Shown here: positions 58,471-64,000 of the stretch, in pieces
Position numbering within the stretch: position 1 is the stretch's first letter
Layout of the letters: each line of letters starts with the position of its first letter
The notes under the pieces: generated by a model
Told to the model about the DNA's origin: nothing
The model's input: the letters and a program-made list of their open reading frames with translations, nothing else
Database searches by the model: none
From: Cyrtodaria siliqua
Taxonomy: Eukaryota > Mollusca > Bivalvia > Adapedonta > Hiatellidae
Assembly: GCA_037043455.1 (NCBI GenBank)
Contig: JAWPHD010011500.1
Location: 19,367-83,366, forward strand
Length of the DNA: 64,000 nt
Direction of reading: 5' to 3'
Program-made: the position numbers and the translations under genes

Positions 58471-58713
58471 CGACATTCCGTTAGGGCCATCGTACCATCG
58501 CGTATCGACGTTTGCAATCGCACCATCGTGCTGTCACACCAGCGTACCATCGTACCATAACCATCGTTCATCGACTTTATAACGTCGATACACTTCTCCT
58601 TCGTACTATCGTGCCATCGTGCCAACGTACCATCGCCATCGTACCATCGTACCATCGCGCATCGACTTATAAACGTCGATACGCGATGGTACGATGGACC
58701 TGGCGGAACACCA
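58471..58713. mobile_element. Foldback/MITE element with GATGGTAC-rich arms, copy 2
   Basis: Same family as 14868-15103. Left end CGACATTCCGTTAGGGCCAT and right end (minus strand) TGGTGTTCCGCCAGGTCCAT are inverted counterparts. They continue into CGTACCATCGCGTATCGACG on the left and the inverse CGTCGATACGCGATGGTACG on the right. TA flanks both ends (58469-58470 and 58714-58715). An extra internal TCGACTTTATAACGTCGATA block shows the arms have been partly duplicated. No transposase. Confidence 0.82.
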
Positions 58714-58842
58714 TAGATAAGTGGTAATATGTATTGCTAGGATGTTTGGGGTTTACCACTCGTTTTACTATTCTTGTTGACGCGTGTTGGGGAGCCTTTT
58801 GAGTTTGTTATAAGCCTAGGGATGATCTTCATTGACAAAGAC

Positions 58843-59125
58843 ACTCATGGACAATGTTGAGCCAATCACACCGACACTCAGGGATAATGTTGAGTCAGTC
58901 ACACTGACACTCAGGGACAATGTTGAGCCAATCACACCGACACTCAGGGACAATGTTGAGTCAATCACACCGACACTCAGGGACAATGTTGAGCCAGTCA
59001 CACCGACACTCAGGAACAATGTTGAGCCAATCACACCGACACTCAGGGACAATGTTGAGTCAATCACACCGACACTCAGGGACAATGTTGAGCCAGTCAC
59101 ACCGACACTCAGGGACAATGTTAAG
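58843..59125. repeat. 33-bp minisatellite, ~8.5 copies
   Basis: Units of 33 bp (ACACTCAGGGACAATGTTGA followed by a CCAATC, TCAATC or CCAGTC variant and ACACCG) run in tandem. Because 33 is a multiple of three, several frames on both strands stay open: 11-residue repeats such as NVEPITPTLRD on plus and STLSLSVGVIG on minus. This gives 77-118-codon frames without any sign of selection. Variants follow an approximate three-unit order. Confidence 0.92.
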
Positions 59126-59129
59126 CACG

Positions 59130-59790
59130 TGTGTGAGGTGCACGCACAAATAGAACAACATGTGTTTCTTGGCCAAGTCGGCTCATGAGATATTTCAATA
59201 GAATGTTATCATACATATCTCGAATACGAATGGCGTCAACCAACTATAGTGCTAGTGTTATGCGTGTTATCATCAGAACCTTGGAGCAACATCATAAAGA
59301 TAGGGCATTCTCAAAGGAAAATGCTGCTGCATCCAAAATTAAAAAATTAATAATTTATTGTTAGATACATGTTTTGTAGTTACTTTACAAACTAATAATT
59401 TGTTTAAAGTTGTTTTGCTTTAACTATGCTGGCCGCTAGGTAGTCTTGATCATCTTCGAACCTTGATTGTAAATAACAAACGTATTGCCCTTTGTGCAGA
59501 AAAAACGATGAAACCGGAAACCCTGTCTGTAAAAAAAAAAATATAGTATTTTGAGCATCCACATTTAGTTCGTTGATGTAGTGATGAAGTTTCCCTCTTA
59601 GTTATTTATTAATTTAGTGTATTTTCTGCCGTTCTGTACACTCTTCGATAAAAGGTGCATCTGTATTAGTCAATCAGAAACGATACCAGAATCCCGGAAA
59701 CTTTCAAAATTTTGTTTGAAGAACTGTTCAAGACGTATTGTCTAGATCTAGACTATCCGCTAAGGAGAATAAAGAAGTATAGGCAATGTT
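59130..59790. other. No feature recognised
   Basis: AT-rich spacer; nothing recognised. Confidence 0.4.
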
Positions 59791-59860
59791 CTGTGAAGTA
59801 GCTATCCCGCCAAATAAGGGCACAATTAACTACAAAACCGTGAATCAAACCCTATCCGGG

Positions 59861-60110
59861 CCTGGAATTACCAACCATTCTTCAAACTATTCTTAGACGA
59901 CCTCAAGTACTCAAATTTCATTCACATATGTTTCCATGACCTTCAAAGATAAACATATATATGAAGTTGATATGTATTAGTATTTATCATACTTTATACA
60001 TAGCAGCGCCTGTATACTTTAAACTTATAGAACTATTTGTGATTGAAATTTGCATACTTGGGCATAAGTCTAAGAATATTCTCAAGAATGGTTGGCGAAT
60101 GCAAAGCCAG
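59861..60110. mobile_element. MITE of the ACCAACCATTCTT family, copy 2
   Basis: Long inverted arms: ACCAACCATTCTTCAAACTA and the following CTCAAGTACTCAAATTTCA on the left pair with TGAAATTTGCATACTTGGGC and AATATTCTCAAGAATGGTTG on the right (arms about 60 bp, imperfect). Both ends are present, unlike the copy at 38564-38754. Confidence 0.75.
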
Positions 60111-60309
60111 CAGGTGTTCAGGTCATATAATAATGTGTATTGCCGATTAAAAGTAAATGATTATTAACGGGTTCTTAAAAGACCCGTGATATGAAATGAG
60201 TTGGTAACTCGTAATTGACTTCCAGTTTTGGGGGTTTATCCTGGTTGGTTAAAGCCGTTTATATAGTGTCCTGTGGATTCTCAAAATATGTAACTTTTAT
60301 ATATAATAT

Positions 60310-60595
60310 ATACTAAGTTACACTGTCGTCAGTGAATATATATATATACTAGTATACACTGTCGTCAGTAGTATAATATATATACTAGTATACACTGGTC
60401 GTCAGTAGTAGTAGTATATACTAGTATACACTGTCGTCAGTAGTATATATATATATACTAGTATACACTGTCGTCAGTAGTATAATATATATATACTAGT
60501 TATACACTGTCGTCAGTAGTATATAATACTACTAGTATACACTGTCGTCAGTAGTAGTATATATATATATACTAGTATACACTGTCGTCAGTAGG
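60310..60595. repeat. ~35-40 bp tandem repeat with internal dyads, ~8 copies
   Basis: Each unit contains the perfect palindrome TATACTAGTATA followed by CACTGTCGTCAGTAG, in which ACTG and CAGT face each other. Length varies because of the TA run between units. Located inside the 857-bp TIR element. Confidence 0.92.
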
Positions 60596-60654
60596 TTTAC
60601 GAAATGGGTACATACTTGTAAAATCGGACTGTTGTTGGCGGGATAGCTACTTAA

Positions 60655-62038
60655 CTATAAGTGGTTGAAATAACCGAATCGACAGCGTCCTCATTGTGTA
60701 TGTACCATTCCTCATCATGCACCAAGTCAATAGTGTTTACCATATAGAAGTAAAACGTGAGTGTACTTTTGTTTGTTCCATTTTAGAGCACGATGTGTAC
60801 GTGTTTCGTGTTGACGTAGATATTGAAGATTAATATCTGCAAATCAAGCGTCCCATGATAGTATCAGACGAGATATTCCATAGGCGATTATGATGGCTCC
60901 GTGTATTGTGTTTGATTTTAATTGGAAGTAAATGATGAGTGTACTATTATACACATCTGAGGAGATATAAATTATTTAGAATATATTAGTTTAAAAACCC
61001 CTCTATCCGCCACTACGATCGGGAAAAAAATAACTACTCGACGACGTTTTATATTGTATTTGATTTTAATTGAAACCTAAATGGATGAACGGAGAGCTAG
61101 CCGTATGAGTGGACACAGGGTAGAGACATTGCTCGTGATTGCGTCTCAAATACCGCATTAGGTCTTGGGAAAAACAAACACGATATCGATCTTGACGGAG
61201 GGCTTGCGTGCCACGTTTATCCAAACACGGAGGTAAATTATACAGATGTATTGATGCTAAACGGCATAGGAAAATTAGTTTTACAAGAAACTAAATACTC
61301 TCACAACCGACAAGTGCTCTGCTCACATCCAGCACTAGTATTTAAAGCTTTATCGTCGGTACTACCCCTTTCTGGCTGGGTCGAAAATAGATTATGACTC
61401 CTACAACTGGCATCTGAACTAGATAAAATTATGCTCAGTAGATGTCTTACTGCTTAGCACTGAATGATTTCGATTAGAAATGGAAGCTCCTTTTTGTATG
61501 CGATATGGTTTACTTTTTTCAATTTCTAGAATGAGTTTTGTTTTATGTTTACTGTCTCATAGGAGGAATCATTCAGAAAACTAGAGGCGATCTCGAAGAG
61601 GGAATTGGGGGGGGCAATCTTATACAAATGTAACCCCTGCTTAATGAACTCAGTTTCATATGGTCTGTACATATCCATAAAAGTTTAGCCGCATATTACC
61701 TTCGGTTCATTTTAACTGTTTATGAAAATGTTTGATTTGAAAAACTCGAGGATTTTTTTCGTTTTTTGTCGCTTAATCATATACATTGTATCATACACGT
61801 TTTTTTTTTATAGCAAACATAAAGATACCTCGATCACAAAAACAGGAAATTTAAGAGCCTTAAAGCATTATATAAGTACTGTGAATGATCTTTACAGAAA
61901 AAAAAACTAGCCTAGTCGTATAGGTTATCAGAACTATTTCATTAACAATCATACGGATCCTGGGAACATAGGTATCATTGAATATGAACCGGAAACACGT
62001 GATAATGTGTTTTGTAATATAGAATAAACAGGAAATTA
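60655..62038. other. No gene recognised
   Basis: TTGTATTTGATTTTAATTG-like text with flanking bases occurs near 60909 and 61053, suggesting a diverged local duplication (about 144 bp apart). Short open frames only. Confidence 0.4.
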
Positions 62039-62040
62039 AC

Positions 62041-62500
62041 ATGAGTCTCGGACAACGAGGTATGGGAACCGTAATATGCGGATCTCACAACGAGTGTATT
62101 GGGAACCTAATATGCGGATCCTGACACGAGTGTATGGGAACCTAATATGCGGATCTGACAACGAGTATATGGGAACAAAATATACAACTCGGACGAGTTT
62201 ATGGGAACCTAATATGCGGATCTGACAACGAGTGTATTGGAACATGGTATAAGTCTCGGACAACGAGTGTATGGGAACATAATATACATCTCGGACACGG
62301 AGTAATAAGGGAACATATTACGTCTCGGACAACGGGGGGGGAGGTATTTAGGGGGGAACCTAATATACGTCTCAGTCAACGAGTATAGGGGAACCTAATA
62401 TACGTATCGGACAACGAGTATAGGAGAACCTAATATACGTCTCGGACAACGAGTATAGGGGACCACATAATATAAGTATCGGACAACCCGTATAATAGAA
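62041..62500. repeat. ~35-bp tandem repeat, ~13 copies
   Basis: Unit of the form GGACAACGAGTGTATGGGAA followed by CCTAATATGCGGATCT. Toward the right the variant TACGTCTCGGACAACGAGTA is dominant, so the array has two sub-families in order. Minus-strand frames (62036-62263, 62372-62611) are repeats of YTRCxIRILGSP-type peptide and not genes. Confidence 0.92.
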
Positions 62501-62611
62501 AACGTAAAAACTCTCGGGAGACCGAGTACATGGGAACAAAACATACTTTTCAGCAAGAAACGGACGTGATAATAATAAATAAAGTACTTGAGCCTTACCA
62601 AGTACAAGCAT

Positions 62612-64000
62612 TATGAATTGAATTGAAGACTGGAATTGAGGGAACTTTATTTTAAGAGGTAGCCCAGTTAGTAAATAATACTAATCTCCCCGAGGACCTC
62701 TTTACAAAGCATACATAGTAAACAAAAACCATATATACAAGTTTTAGCAACACCAAACGATATTGACAATGGAAACTAAAGTGTTCACAAAAATTAAAAA
62801 ATCTATATTGTGATTCAATACCAATTTTAACGAAAAACTATTTCAGTTATACAGTACTTTTTATCCACTTTATATATTTTTTGAAAAAGATAACTGACGT
62901 GCAAGATCTAATTGCTCTGGGATTTCGTTCCAAATTACTGACCCAGAGTAAGATATACTTGCTTTAAAAAAAACTCCTTATTTGGCTTAGAAATCGTAAA
63001 AGTTAATGTCACAATGAGATTGTAATGGTGTGACCTTATGTTATGTAACTGAAACATATCCAATATATAAGATAGAACAAGTTGCTTAGAAACTGTTAAA
63101 CATAAATGTATTAGAGACAATTCTTTTGTCAATTGTCATTGCATGTATATTGTTCATTGCATCATTTAAACATGGTGAATTCGTTGCCTTATATAATATG
63201 GCAAGCCCTTCTGTGTATTGTTAAAGTCTATTAATGTAATCCTTTTATCGATTTCCTATATATTCAATATAATATTGCAAAAATCTAAATTGGCTGGAAT
63301 ATAAGACCTTATAGTAAATAATTATATAGTTAAGTGGAATGTATTGCTTATCTAGTAATAGCCACAGATATGATGATAATTTCTTTCGATGCGGTATTAT
63401 ATGTTCATCCCACTTAAGGTTTTTTCATTTCAGGTTTACGCTAATACATTATTTCAGGTGTCAATTGATATCAATGTTATTGTAGTTTAAAGACATATGT
63501 GAAGGATTGTAGAACCTGCGTGCCTCTGAGGTGTTGTAAATAATAAGACTTTAGTTTTTTTTCAGTGTTTCATGCCTGTTTTCTAAGCACCTAGTTTTGC
63601 AATATGATGCAGTGCAGCTTGCAGATTATTTCACTGTAATTAACAAATCAATAATATCATATATTGTTATATCGCAGCATACATTCAGTATGACTTTTCT
63701 GTGTCACCCATGTGTAGAGGTAGATCATAATAAATATTAAGAAGACAGGGAGACAAGTAAGGAACCTTGTGGTACTCCACAGATAACACCTTTTAATTTG
63801 AAAAAGTACCATTTAGTTCAATTTTTTGTTCCAGATCGTTAGGTATGATGTAAACCATTTTATGGTCAAATCACTACATTTCTAAAGTCTACATGATTGT
63901 CGACAAACTTTCCTCATTAGGCTTTAAGCCATTTATCTATCATAAGAACAAGTGCTTGTTTCACAGCTGTGATTTTACGAAAACCACTTTTGTGGACATC
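62612..64000 (-). pseudogene. LINE (CR1/Jockey-type) 3' half, continues past the window
   Basis: On the minus strand, entering at 64000: HKSGFRKITAV then ALVLMIDKWLKA (63990-63910), GVPQGSLL (63783-63756) and a DLPLHMGDTEKSY phrase. The catalytic YADD box is damaged by a one-base loss (near 63650), leaving TIYDIIDLL-like sequence. Then HHIAKL, LKWDEHIIPH-like sequence (63415-63395), TIDKRIVSNTFMF (63140-63100), ILDMFQLHNIRSHHYNL (63075-63025), FTISKPNKEF and a 3' UTR with GGGCTACCTCTTAAAATAAA near 62665-62645. Many stops and shifts. CR1/Jockey type is inferred from the C-terminal pattern. The 5' part lies outside the window. Confidence 0.75.

Larger units (their letters stand above)
59796..60652. 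mobile_element. 857-bp TIR element carrying a tandem array and a nested MITE
   Basis: Perfect 18-bp inverted ends AAGTAGCTATCCCGCCAA (59796-59813) and TTGGCGGGATAGCTACTT (60635-60652). Inside are the ACCAACCATTCTT-type MITE (59861-60110) and a tandem array (60310-60595). No transposase frame; the plus-strand 68-codon frame at 59961-60167 lies in the MITE. A target-site duplication is not clear. Superfamily unknown. Confidence 0.75.

Noticed and set aside
58832..59188. Plus-strand 118-codon and minus-strand 100-codon open frames
   Set aside because: They are translations of a 33-bp minisatellite and stay open only because the period is a multiple of three.

Overview
This window looks like AT-rich intergenic or intronic DNA from an invertebrate, most likely a bivalve mollusc. 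I base that on Naiad-type Penelope-like retroelements with in-frame TGA codons (selenoprotein Naiads have been reported from clams and spiders), tRNA-derived SINEs ending in ATTCAATTC repeats, Tc1/mariner and foldback elements, and the absence of any operon-like layout. I found no host gene, rRNA gene or convincing functional tRNA gene. Almost every coding-like stretch is a decayed transposable element.

Layout. 0-7.3 kb: scattered SINEs, a Naiad 3' tail, a TG/TGCG microsatellite with a Naiad fragment ending exactly at its edge. 7.3-10.3 kb: a satellite array of about 66-bp units with a 991-bp higher-order period, followed by degenerate repeats of about 200 bp. 10.9-16.3 kb: Naiad fragments in both orientations and a foldback element made of GATGGTAC-type repeats. 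16.3-24.1 kb: a family of about 1-kb repeats on both sides of a long Naiad copy, itself interrupted by another repeat. 24.1-30.8 kb: two LINE pseudogenes in opposite orientation. The second (I-like, with RNase H) carries a nested L2/CR1-like element and a tandemly duplicated insert of about 606 bp. 32.6-37.5 kb: another 1-kb-family copy, small duplications and Naiad pieces. 38.3-43.2 kb: a nest of Naiad, MITE, I-like LINE and a TIR element. 44-53 kb: foldback elements, a Tc1/mariner element complete at both ends, and a GC-rich TIR element. 53-60.7 kb: SINEs with clear target-site duplications, microsatellites, a 42-bp perfect inverted repeat, a second GATGGTAC foldback element, a 33-bp minisatellite and an 857-bp TIR element containing its own tandem array. 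62-64 kb: a 35-bp tandem array and the 3' half of a LINE that runs off the window.

The most interesting system is the Naiad family. Two long copies (18.4-22.7 kb and 40.8-43.2 kb, both minus strand) have the permuted order GIY-YIG endonuclease, then a CxC linker, then reverse transcriptase. Both carry TGA at the same three codon positions; one sits where the zinc-binding Cys before the GIY-YIG core is expected. This fits selenocysteine recoding in the source element rather than random decay. At least nine copies of the 3' tail of this family are spread over the window in both orientations.

How the parts work together: no pathway is encoded here. The window is a record of nested transposition, and several insertions can be ordered in time from target-site duplications and interrupted reading frames.
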